DNA of 64,000 nt, taken from positions 1 to 64,000 of the forward strand of contig JAFYMF010000006.1 in the NCBI GenBank assembly GCA_017556745.1, written 5' to 3'. A model generated the notes under the pieces. It was given only the letters and a program-made list of their open reading frames with translations. It had not been told where the DNA came from and did no database searches. Every line of letters starts with the position of its first letter. The stretch's first letter is position 1. Below are positions 8,731 through 16,255 of the stretch, in pieces. Made by a program: the position numbers and the translations under genes. The stretch is from Clostridia bacterium. GTDB taxonomy: Bacteria; Bacillota; Clostridia; Oscillospirales; CAG-272.

Positions 8731-10173
8731 TTATTTGTTTATTTCAATGTCACATTCTATAATCATATTAATGATTATTCTTACCGCGCGGAAAAACTCG
8801 TCAAGTACGATACATTCGTCTCGTCCGTGCTCCCCTCCGTGTCCCTCGGGCATCTCAAGCATTTTGTCACTTCCGTCGGGTGAGGGTGCCTTTATTCCCA
8901 AAGAGAAAGCATTTTTCAGGTGTCTGGCATAGGTACCGCCGGACAGAATATGTGCATGCTTATTAAGACCTGTGATCTCGTTATATATAGATTCCATTAT
9001 TTCTGGAATGCGGCTGTTCTTGTCTATTGAAAATCCGGGAGAGTTGGTAATCTCTGCTATACTCCATCCATTCTCGGCGAGAGTACTGTTGAGACGTGCC
9101 TCAAGATCTTCTGCCCCAAAAGATGCTCCGTAACGGATATCTATGCTTATCCTAAGCTTGCCGTCATTTACCTTTACCATGCCGTTTGCGGCAGAGAGAG
9201 GGCCGAAATCACTGTCGTCGTGCTGTATTCCAAGACCTTCTCCGTAGTAGCAGGAGAAGAACTTTGCAACGGAAGCCAGAATTTTTCTGTCATTGCCGGA
9301 AAGGGAAGGGCAGTCAGAGAGAAGCTCGGCGACCTTGGCGGCGGCATTTACAGATCCTTTTGGATAAGCGGCATGTTTAGCAACTCCGAGCGCTCTGAGA
9401 GAGAGGTTGCCGTTTTCGTCTTTTCCGAGAGAAAACTTATCGTTACCGTTTATCTTATTTTTAATTTCTGACTCGAGTGCAGGGGAATATTTAATGGTTA
9501 CATCAACCTTGTCAAGTATTATGTTAAAGGCGGAGCCACCCTTGAAATCTATAATATCTGACAGGTTGGACGTGCTTTCCGCCCACGCGTGAACAATACC
9601 CTTTTCACCGATACTGCAAGGAAAGTCGGCATCGGGGATAATGGACAGTGTGGGCATTTCTTCGTTTTCAATAAAAGCGTCTATATCCTGCATTCCGGTT
9701 TCCTCGTTTGAACCGAGGAAAGCAAGAAGAGTGCTCTTTATCGGGATATTACATTCTCTGAGCGCCCTCATTGCACAAAGAGCGGCGATTATGCCGGATT
9801 TGTTATCTGCCGAACCGCGGCCGATGAGAGTACCATCCTTGACAATGGGAGAAAAAGGCTCGGTAAAAATCCATCCGTCGCCTGCAGGGACAACATCGGA
9901 GTGACCGAAAAGTCCAATGGTTTTTTCTCCTCTTTCCCATTTTGCAAGACCGTATTTACCGTCACAAGCTATCTTGGTATCAAATCCGTCAGCACGGAAA
10001 AGCTCTGCCGATGCTCTGAGAGCACGAAGACACTCTACACCGAAGGGGGCGCCGGGGAGAGGTTCTCCCTCAACTGACGGTATTCTTATCAGTTCCATCC
10101 ACTCTTCAACTATTTTGTCTCGGTTGGCATCAAGCCAGGCAGTTATTTTTTTATCGTATTCTCTGTTTATCAT
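8731..10173 (-). CDS. M20 family dipeptidase (PepV/Sapep type)
   Basis: The 480-residue cytosolic metallopeptidase should cleave dipeptides or similar amide substrates using two zinc ions. The metal and catalytic motifs of the M20 family are present: GHSDVVPAGDGW (His91, Asp93), GRGSADNKSG (Asp123), the general-base pair EE at 157-158 in GSNEETG, and the PDADFP ligand near 181-183. A lid domain occupies roughly residues 195-380, and the C-terminal His ligand is probably in EGHGGEHGRDE. The length matches PepV-type enzymes. Ribosome binding site GAGGAAG precedes the ATG. It lies between the PHP gene and the propeller gene on the same strand. Confidence 0.9.
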   Translation of the reverse strand: MINREYDKKITAWLDANRDKIVEEWMELIRIPSVEGEPLPGAPFGVECLRALRASAELFRADGFDTKIACDGKYGLAKWERGEKTIGLFGHSDVVPAGDGWIFTEPFSPIVKDGTLIGRGSADNKSGIIAALCAMRALRECNIPIKSTLLAFLGSNEETGMQDIDAFIENEEMPTLSIIPDADFPCSIGEKGIVHAWAESTSNLSDIIDFKGGSAFNIILDKVDVTIKYSPALESEIKNKINGNDKFSLGKDENGNLSLRALGVAKHAAYPKGSVNAAAKVAELLSDCPSLSGNDRKILASVAKFFSCYYGEGLGIQHDDSDFGPLSAANGMVKVNDGKLRISIDIRYGASFGAEDLEARLNSTLAENGWSIAEITNSPGFSIDKNSRIPEIMESIYNEITGLNKHAHILSGGTYARHLKNAFSLGIKAPSPDGSDKMLEMPEGHGGEHGRDECIVLDEFFRAVRIIINMIIECDIEINK

Positions 10174-10260
10174 CAGACAGTCTTCCTCTTTTCTTTGTGT
10201 ATTCGCAGGGTGAACACTGTCTCATCAGAATAATATGGGACAATGTTATATAGAAGAAAA

Positions 10261-11634
10261 TCAAAGCAGTTCAAAATATTTTTTCAGAACTCTTTCTGTT
10301 CTTCTGCAGACAACCTCAAGCTCCTCTTTAGTGGTCTCACCGTTAATGTATGAGAACATAAGAGCTCCGTCTATTGCGGTTTCTCTGTTGTGCAGAGGGA
10401 AGTATTCTTCCATAAGAAATGCTGCATATTTCTGAAGACGGAATTCACCTACCAAACGGTATTCTGCGGAGATGGTATCTACCGCTACAGAGTAACGGTC
10501 CTTTATTGCACTGATAATGGAGGAACGCTCATTTTTCTCAGCAAAGACGATAGTGTGGCATGGGGTAACACCGCGGTTGTTTTCGGTGGAGCCGTGGCTG
10601 TCGGTAGAGCCGACGATGGGGTGAATACGTCCCTGACGGTATTCATCGTAGTAAAGCGCTGTTTGTATACCGTTTTGGTGGAAGTACATCTCTCCGCCAA
10701 GCACCTCAAATGCATCAAATGGATGCTCCTTCATCATGTGTGCGGTAAATGCTTCGGGTATCTGGAAAAGTGTCGGACGCCAGTATGGATGAGCAAAAAT
10801 TGCAAGGCCGTCGGCTTCTCTGATCTTATCAAATGCCCACAGACAGGATGCATACCACAGAGGTTCTACACCCTCGGGAAGGGGATTGTCTCCAGAGGTA
10901 AGCTTTTCTACGATGGCATCTAGCTCTTTTTTGTATTCCTCTTTTGTACATCCGTCGGGAATCACAACGTCACTGCTGAGTCTGCGCATATCGGGGTGCT
11001 TTCTTGCGTCATTGTATTTGTCATCTGTGATAAGTGAGTTTACAGAGTATAGACCACCCGCATTTACTATGTGTACTTCGTTATAGGGAAGGTGAACTTC
11101 CTCGCCGGGGAGGATGTTGAGGGATATGTTTGTATCCTGATATGCTCTTATAGCATCAAGAGATGGCTGATAATAGTGATGGTCTGTGATAACAATAAAG
11201 TCATATCCGATCTTTCTGTAGTTGGCACATACAATATCGGGAGCCTCGCCGCCGTCGGAACAGCAAGTATGTACGTGAAGATCTCCTTTAAGAGGATAAC
11301 GGCAAGCAAGATCGTGTTCAAGTGCGTAAACAGATAACTCTACTTGACTGTCGTTGCTTGAATCGAAAACGCGTACCAGATATTCTCCCTCAGATTCAGC
11401 TTTATATGTGAATTTAAGCTCACCGTTTTCGTTGGGGGTGATGTTTCCGTAACTGGTAACGTTTCCTGCGTAAAATGCGTGGTGGGGATCTCCCATGCCC
11501 AAGTGATTAACGCGGATGGTATATTCTCCTTTAAATTCAGAGTGTTTTCCCATGGATTTTACGGTGATAGTAATATCACGCTCTATCGGAAATACCTTGG
11601 GAAAGATATCATAATCGTATAGCATATTTCTCAT
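10261..11634 (-). CDS. PHP-domain metallohydrolase (CehA/McbA-like)
   Basis: The 457-residue protein has an N-terminal beta-sandwich of about 130 residues followed by a PHP domain starting LKGDLHVHTCCSDGG, which supplies metal ligands, then VITDHHYYQP, FAHPYWRP and STDSHG motifs further on. PHP domains hydrolyse phosphoester or amide bonds with a trinuclear metal site. The fusion of a sandwich domain to PHP resembles CehA/McbA-type hydrolases; the substrate is unknown. It is the first gene of its operon: AGGAG lies eight bases before the ATG and a 220-bp divergent intergenic region upstream holds an inverted repeat (11657-11679) that may be an operator. Confidence 0.8.
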   Translation of the reverse strand: MRNMLYDYDIFPKVFPIERDITITVKSMGKHSEFKGEYTIRVNHLGMGDPHHAFYAGNVTSYGNITPNENGELKFTYKAESEGEYLVRVFDSSNDSQVELSVYALEHDLACRYPLKGDLHVHTCCSDGGEAPDIVCANYRKIGYDFIVITDHHYYQPSLDAIRAYQDTNISLNILPGEEVHLPYNEVHIVNAGGLYSVNSLITDDKYNDARKHPDMRRLSSDVVIPDGCTKEEYKKELDAIVEKLTSGDNPLPEGVEPLWYASCLWAFDKIREADGLAIFAHPYWRPTLFQIPEAFTAHMMKEHPFDAFEVLGGEMYFHQNGIQTALYYDEYRQGRIHPIVGSTDSHGSTENNRGVTPCHTIVFAEKNERSSIISAIKDRYSVAVDTISAEYRLVGEFRLQKYAAFLMEEYFPLHNRETAIDGALMFSYINGETTKEELEVVCRRTERVLKKYFELL

Positions 11635-11656
11635 TTTAAAATCTCCTATTCAGTGA

Positions 11657-11679
11657 CAAACAGTATCACACACTGTTTG
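11657..11679. promoter_or_regulatory. Inverted repeat upstream of the PHP operon, possible operator
   Basis: Arms CAAACAGT and ACTGTTTG separated by seven bases, located 23 bases upstream of the PHP-gene start on the minus strand. The position suits repressor binding; no regulator gene adjoins it. Confidence 0.4.
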
Positions 11680-11799
11680 AAATGCGTGTTAAACTTAATA
11701 TATATTTTTTTTAACGTGAAGTCAAGGCTTTATCACAATATCGAATAAAAAAGTAAGATCTGTAATGTGTGACAAGTCAAATAATTTACAAATTTACTA

Positions 11800-11828
11800 T
11801 TGAATTAAATACTGATTTGTATTAAGAT
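11800..11828 (+). promoter_or_regulatory. Candidate promoter for the DUF5685-dnaJ-membrane genes
   Basis: TTGAAT, a 17-base spacer and TAAGAT (four of six matches each to the sigma-A boxes), in an AT-rich stretch 40 bases ahead of the TTG start at 11868. Confidence 0.4.
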
Positions 11829-11867
11829 ATTATTATCTATATTTGTGCCTATTTGGGAGTGTGTGTA

Positions 11868-12746
11868 TTGTTCGGCTACATCAGACCACTTGTACCTGAA
11901 TTAAAAGTAAGTGAATATGAATACTATAAAGGTGTGTACTGTGGACTTTGCCGTTCTCTTGGTAAAAATACCGGATGCGCCTCTCGTTTTGCTCTGAATT
12001 ACGACTTGGTATTTCTGGCACTTGTGCGTATGGCTGTTCTTGGAGAGGAGTATTCTTTCCGTCACCATCGGTGTGCCGTGCATCCACTTAAAAAGCGGCC
12101 GTCACTTGATGAATGCCGTACCCTGTCCTTTTGCGCTTATGCTACCTCTATGTTCACTGCGATGAAAATAAAGGATAATATGGCGGATAGCCGCGGATTT
12201 GACCGTATAGGTGCGACTCTTGCTGTCCCTTACGGTAAGTATCTCGGCAGACGTGCGAAAAAGATTGATGACATTTCGGCAAGGGTTACGGAGATTATGA
12301 CAGAGCTCAGTTCCCTTGAAAAAGAAAACTGTCCGTCAGTTGACCGCCCGGCTGATGCTTTTGGCCGTGCACTAGCCTTGATATGCAGCGGTGATACAGA
12401 TGAGGAGACATCACCGGAATATCGTATCTGTTACGATATCGGATATCATCTCGGTAGATTCATATATATTGCCGATGCGGCAGATGACTACGAGGATGAT
12501 AAAAAGAACGGCAGTTATAATCCGCTTGTTGCCTTGTATGCTGACGGGCTTTCCGAGGCGGTGAAGAAGAATCTTTATGAGGTGCTTCTTCTTGAAGCAA
12601 GAGATGTGTGCGCTTCTGCTTCACTTCTTGATTACACTAAATGCAGAAAAGTAGAGAGCATTATAAAGAATATTATTGAACTGGGGATGCCTGCGGCTGC
12701 TTGCCGAATACTTGGCATTGACCCTACAGGAGATATCGATAAATGA
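11868..12746 (+). CDS. DUF5685-type protein
   Basis: Encodes 292 residues, beginning MFGYIRPLVPELKVSEYEYYKGVYCGLCRSLG. This opening, with the CGLC pair, is the mark of the DUF5685 family as I know it. The start is TTG at 11868 behind GGGAGTG; another TTG at 11853 would add five residues. A later helix holds DAADDYEDDKK, similar to the Asp-rich motif of isoprenoid-synthase folds, but the second such motif is not evident and no enzyme activity can be claimed. Several Cys and His residues (HHRCAVH, CRTLSFC) could bind metal. The stop overlaps the J-domain gene start (ATGA), so the two are co-translated. Confidence 0.8.
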   Translation: MFGYIRPLVPELKVSEYEYYKGVYCGLCRSLGKNTGCASRFALNYDLVFLALVRMAVLGEEYSFRHHRCAVHPLKKRPSLDECRTLSFCAYATSMFTAMKIKDNMADSRGFDRIGATLAVPYGKYLGRRAKKIDDISARVTEIMTELSSLEKENCPSVDRPADAFGRALALICSGDTDEETSPEYRICYDIGYHLGRFIYIADAADDYEDDKKNGSYNPLVALYADGLSEAVKKNLYEVLLLEARDVCASASLLDYTKCRKVESIIKNIIELGMPAAACRILGIDPTGDIDK

Positions 12747-13375
12747 AAGATCCATATTCGGTCCTCGGCATTTCGCCTACGGCCACAGACGAAGAAATAA
12801 AGAAAACATACCGTGAACTTGCTCGTAAGTATCATCCCGACAGTTATCAGGGCAGTCCCCTTGCAGATCTTGCATCAGAGAAGATGAAGGAGATCAATGA
12901 GGCATACGATACCATTCAGAAACAGCGTGCCGCAGGTAACAGCGGTTCATATCAGAATGGTTCATCGTATGATGGCGGAAGCTATAGCAGCAGCAATGGC
13001 AGACAAAGTTCATTTGCTGAGGTTCGCCGTATGATCAATGGCGGACAGTATACCGCGGCGGAGAATATTCTTGATTCAACTCCCTCAGCGGGACGTGACG
13101 CGGAATGGAACTTCCTTAAGGGTTGTATATGCCTTCAGAGGGGTTGGTATGCAGATGCGCAGCGATATATTGAAACTGCCTGCTACATGGATCCTAATAA
13201 CATGGAATACCGTATCGCAAGGGAACGTATCTCCGGAAGTGCCGCCGGTTTCGGGCGCGCTTATCGCACCAGTACATCAAACGGCGGTTGTTCTACATGT
13301 GATATCTGTAGCGGTCTTATGTGTGCAGACTGTCTTTGTGAGTGCTGTGGCGGTGACTGTATATCCTGTTGCTGA
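12743..13375 (+). CDS. J-domain protein with cysteine-rich tail
   Basis: The 210-residue protein starts with a full J-domain (residues 3-65) including the HPD tripeptide at 31-33 (ARKYHPDSY), which stimulates DnaK-type ATPases. A Ser/Gly/Tyr-rich linker follows (66-90), then a helical TPR-like segment (MINGGQYTAAENILD and KGCICLQRGWYADAQRYIETA). The final 30 residues hold 11 cysteines in CxxC-like pairs, ending CCGGDCISCC, quite unlike the DnaJ zinc domain in position. It is therefore not DnaJ itself but a co-chaperone-like protein. It is coupled to the DUF5685 gene by a four-base overlap and followed by a small membrane protein. Confidence 0.85.
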   Translation: MKDPYSVLGISPTATDEEIKKTYRELARKYHPDSYQGSPLADLASEKMKEINEAYDTIQKQRAAGNSGSYQNGSSYDGGSYSSSNGRQSSFAEVRRMINGGQYTAAENILDSTPSAGRDAEWNFLKGCICLQRGWYADAQRYIETACYMDPNNMEYRIARERISGSAAGFGRAYRTSTSNGGCSTCDICSGLMCADCLCECCGGDCISCC

Positions 13376-13390
13376 AGGGAGAAAAATAAA

Positions 13391-13915
13391 TTGAAAAAGA
13401 CTAAGAAGATCGCCACCTCAGCAGTGCTTTGTGCAATGAGCGTAATAATACTGTATTTTGGTGCGGTCATAGATGTTATGTTCCTTACCATGGCGGCAGT
13501 ATGTGCTATCGTGGTGGTGTACGCGGTTATCGAGATCAGGGGATCGTATCCTTGGTTGATATACGCCGCTACCTCGATTCTGTCAATGCTTCTTTTGCCG
13601 AATAAATTGCCGGCCATTACCTATCTTGTTTTTTCAGGTATATATCCTATAATCAAGTCGTATGCAGAGCGGCTTCCGCTTATATTTGCATGGATGATAA
13701 AGATTTTGCTCTTTAACCTTTCCCTTACTGCTCTGGTGTATGTCAGCACGGGTATAATTGGGCTTGAGGATCTTACCTTTGGCTTTTCTCCGGCGGTGTA
13801 CGTTGCGGGTAATCTCATATTCTTACTGTTTGATTACGTGCTTACCAAGCTTATAACACTGTATATGTTAAAGCTCAGATCACGCTTTAAGAAGTCCGCC
13901 CATTTTAACTATTGA
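13391..13915 (+). CDS. Polytopic membrane protein, function unknown
   Basis: Encodes 174 residues with about five hydrophobic segments (ATSAVLCAMSVIILYFGAV, MFLTMAAVCAIVVVYAV, WLIYAATSILSMLLL, a segment near 95-120, and AGNLIFLLFDYVL) and a basic end (KLRSRFKKSAHF). The ATSAVLCAMSVIILY opening resembles the first helix of ECF-transporter S components and similar small membrane proteins, which makes a vitamin or cofactor uptake role thinkable but unproven. The start is TTG at 13391, 11 bases after AAGGGAG. It forms a set with the DUF5685 and J-domain genes. Confidence 0.75.
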   Translation: MKKTKKIATSAVLCAMSVIILYFGAVIDVMFLTMAAVCAIVVVYAVIEIRGSYPWLIYAATSILSMLLLPNKLPAITYLVFSGIYPIIKSYAERLPLIFAWMIKILLFNLSLTALVYVSTGIIGLEDLTFGFSPAVYVAGNLIFLLFDYVLTKLITLYMLKLRSRFKKSAHFNY

Positions 13916-13916
13916 C

Positions 13917-13946
13917 TTGACAAAGAGAGTTTCACTATAGTATAAT
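13917..13946 (+). promoter_or_regulatory. Near-consensus sigma-A promoter of the yicC housekeeping cluster
   Basis: TTGACA, an 18-base spacer and TATAAT. It begins right after the stop of the membrane-protein gene and lies about 70 bases ahead of yicC, so it probably drives the whole yicC-remA-gmk-rpoZ-priA series. Confidence 0.85.
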
Positions 13947-14017
13947 TATTATATATTAATATGGCGTTCTGTCCCTTGGAGGACGTGCGCAGGACACTGA
14001 AAGGATCACATTCCGTC

Positions 14018-14905
14018 ATGGTAAAAAGTATGACGGCCTTCGGCCGCGCTAAAGAAACTATCGGAAACAAGGAAATTACCGTAGAGATTAAGTCTGTAAA
14101 CAGCAGATATTTTGACTGCTCGGTAAGACTGCCCCGTCTTTACAGCTTTCTTGAGGATAAAATAAAGACCCATTTGACACAGAGCGGTATCGCAAGAGGT
14201 AAGGTCGAGGTGGGCGTTATGGTTGATCTTACCGCCGCATCCGGTGTTACCGTTGATCTTGACGTGCCTTATACCGAATCATATATAGCCGCACTCAAGC
14301 GCCTTTCTGCAGAGTACGGTCTCAGGGATGACATTTCTGTTATGACTGTAGCTCAAAACAGAGATATTTTCTCTGTACAGAAGCCTGAGGAGGATGCCGA
14401 AAAGGACTGGGCTGATATAAAGACTGTTCTGGATCTTGCTCTTGAGGGTTACAATGCTCAGAAAGCGGCGGAGGGTGAGCGCCTTGAGAAGGATATCCGT
14501 CAGAAGATACTTAATATCAAGGAGATTGCAGGTGAGATAGCTCTTGCCTCAGACCGCGAGATCGCCGCATACCGCGGTAAGATGGAACAGCGTATAAAGA
14601 ATATGCTTGACGGTCTCGGTGTCGAGATAGAGGAGAGCAGAATACTTACCGAGTGCGCTATCTTCGCAGATAAGGTAGCTATCGATGAGGAGCTTGTTCG
14701 TCTTGACAGCCATTTCCATTCTTTTGAGGAAATCATGGCTTCAGGCGAGCCGGTAGGAAGAAAGCTTGATTTCCTTCTTCAGGAGATCAATCGCGAGTCC
14801 AATACCATTGGTTCCAAGGTATGTGACTCTGATATTGCACGTAGAGTAGTGGATATCAAGAGCGAGCTTGAGAAAATACGTGAACAGATACAGAATATAG
14901 AATAA
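14018..14905 (+). CDS. yicC: YicC family endoribonuclease-like protein
   Basis: Encodes 295 residues beginning MVKSMTAFGRAKE, the family's standard opening, so the ATG at 14018 was chosen over an upstream open frame (13961). The N-terminal YicC domain contains IEIKSVNSRYFDCSVRLPR-like text and the C-terminal DUF1732 part ends with LDFLLQEINRESNTIGSKVCD followed by VDIKSELEKIREQIQNIE. Work on the E. coli and B. subtilis relatives places this family in RNA cleavage and turnover. AAAGGA lies 12 bases ahead. It heads the conserved yicC-remA-gmk-rpoZ cluster. Confidence 0.93.
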   Translation: MVKSMTAFGRAKETIGNKEITVEIKSVNSRYFDCSVRLPRLYSFLEDKIKTHLTQSGIARGKVEVGVMVDLTAASGVTVDLDVPYTESYIAALKRLSAEYGLRDDISVMTVAQNRDIFSVQKPEEDAEKDWADIKTVLDLALEGYNAQKAAEGERLEKDIRQKILNIKEIAGEIALASDREIAAYRGKMEQRIKNMLDGLGVEIEESRILTECAIFADKVAIDEELVRLDSHFHSFEEIMASGEPVGRKLDFLLQEINRESNTIGSKVCDSDIARRVVDIKSELEKIREQIQNIE

Positions 14906-14944
14906 CGATATAGACCGAATATCGGTATCAGAGAGAAAAAGAAA

Positions 14945-15226
14945 ATGAAATTTATCAATATTGGTTTCGGAAACATGGTGGCGGCTGAAAGAATAGTTGC
15001 CCTTGTTAGCCCCGACTCATCACCTATCAAGCGACTTATTTCAGATGCCAAGGATGATGGCAGGGTCATTGACGTAACCTGCGGAAGACGTACCCGTTCG
15101 GTTATCGTCACTGACAGCGAGCACGTTATCCTTTCCGCAATTCAGGCAGAAACCATCTCCAATCGTCTTCTTGATGACGATGCTGATACAGATGACGAGG
15201 CAGGAAGCGAGGAAGAAGATGACTGA
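14945..15226 (+). CDS. remA: RemA/DUF370 family regulator
   Basis: Encodes 93 residues. [20 protein letters not shown] and the [13 protein letters not shown] segment are characteristic of RemA, the DNA-binding activator that forms ring-shaped oligomers and controls biofilm matrix and osmoprotection genes in Bacillus subtilis. The family core ends near residue 75; the last 17 residues form an acidic tail ([17 protein letters not shown]) not typical of the short family members. Its end overlaps the gmk start by eight bases. Confidence 0.92.
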   Translation: MKFINIGFGNMVAAERIVALVSPDSSPIKRLISDAKDDGRVIDVTCGRRTRSVIVTDSEHVILSAIQAETISNRLLDDDADTDDEAGSEEEDD

Positions 15227-15848
15227 CAATAAAGGAAAGCTCATAGTGATATCCGGTCCCGCAGGGAGTGGAAAGGGTACGGTAGTCAAGGAGATTCTTG
15301 CACTTGATGACCGTTATTCTCTCTCGGTATCGGCAACTACTCGCACCACACGCCCCGGTGAGCTTCACGGAAGAGAATATTACTTTATCTCACGTGATGA
15401 GTTTGAGACTCGGCTTGCGGCAGGACGTATGCTTGAATACAACGTATACTGCGACGAGTATTACGGTACACCGCTGGACGAGATGGAGGCGGCACTTAGT
15501 GAGGGTAAGTATTTTATCCTTGAGATAGAGGTAAACGGTGCATCTCGTGTCAGAGAACTTTACCCCGAAGCGCTTCTCATAATGGTAACTCCCCCCGATT
15601 ACGATACCCTTGAGGCGAGGTTGCGCGGCAGAGGAACCGAAACGGAAGATGTTATACAGAGAAGACTTGCAACATCAAGAGATGAGCTTGCTCGTTTGTC
15701 TATGTTTGATCACATCCTCGTCAACGAGGACGGTAAGTTCCACGATCTCGCTGAAACTATCGTGTCTATCGTGGACGGTACACCCCACGACGAAAGCAAA
15801 GTGGAGAACAACCCCAGTTTTGCAGAAAAATTTTTCGGTAACAAATAA
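15219..15848 (+). CDS. gmk: Guanylate kinase
   Basis: The 209-residue enzyme phosphorylates GMP to GDP with ATP. The P-loop is [11 protein letters not shown], the GMP-binding part is [21 protein letters not shown] with [13 protein letters not shown], and [17 protein letters not shown] holds the lid arginines. The ATG at 15219 gives the family N-terminus ([16 protein letters not shown]) and overlaps remA; a longer frame to 15171 is only the remA shadow. Position between remA and rpoZ is conserved in Bacillota. Confidence 0.97.
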   Translation: MTDNKGKLIVISGPAGSGKGTVVKEILALDDRYSLSVSATTRTTRPGELHGREYYFISRDEFETRLAAGRMLEYNVYCDEYYGTPLDEMEAALSEGKYFILEIEVNGASRVRELYPEALLIMVTPPDYDTLEARLRGRGTETEDVIQRRLATSRDELARLSMFDHILVNEDGKFHDLAETIVSIVDGTPHDESKVENNPSFAEKFFGNK

Positions 15849-15888
15849 TCTTCCGCACGTCGGATATTAAGTGAAAGGAATAAACAAC

Positions 15889-16188
15889 ATGATCTACCCT
15901 TCAATAGATGAACTTTCTAAAGGCGGTAAGTACAACCGTTATATGCTTGTTATCGCTACCGCAAAGTGTGCCCGCATGGTAACCGACGAATACGTTACTC
16001 AGAGAGAAGAAGCAGAGCGACTTATCGCAAACAAAGAAACAGATAAGAGCCTTTCTTCCATGATACGCCGCGAGTACAGAGACGAAAAGGCAGTAAAAAA
16101 TGCTATCAACAGACTTACCAGCGGTGAGTATCGCGTAGTTGAAGAGAGCGTTCCTGAGATAGAGAGTGACGTCACCGTAAACGACTGA
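15889..16188 (+). CDS. rpoZ: RNA polymerase omega subunit
   Basis: Encodes 99 residues with MIYPSIDELSKGGKYNRYMLVIATAKCAR, matching the omega-subunit fold that clamps the beta-prime C-terminus. The C-terminal half has KAVKNAINRLTSGEYRV, as in other Clostridia. ATG 15889 follows AAAGGA at 15874-15879. In Bacillus subtilis coaBC comes next; here priA follows after 67 bases. Confidence 0.9.
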   Translation: MIYPSIDELSKGGKYNRYMLVIATAKCARMVTDEYVTQREEAERLIANKETDKSLSSMIRREYRDEKAVKNAINRLTSGEYRVVEESVPEIESDVTVND

Positions 16189-16255
16189 CAGTCTGATACG
16201 GAAGATTTGTGTTCCCACAAAAACGAGAAAGGACGGCTGAGGCCGCGCATAAAAG

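Noticed and set aside
10390-10923. 177-residue + strand open frame
   Set aside because: Antisense to the PHP-domain gene, whose metal-binding motifs are clear.
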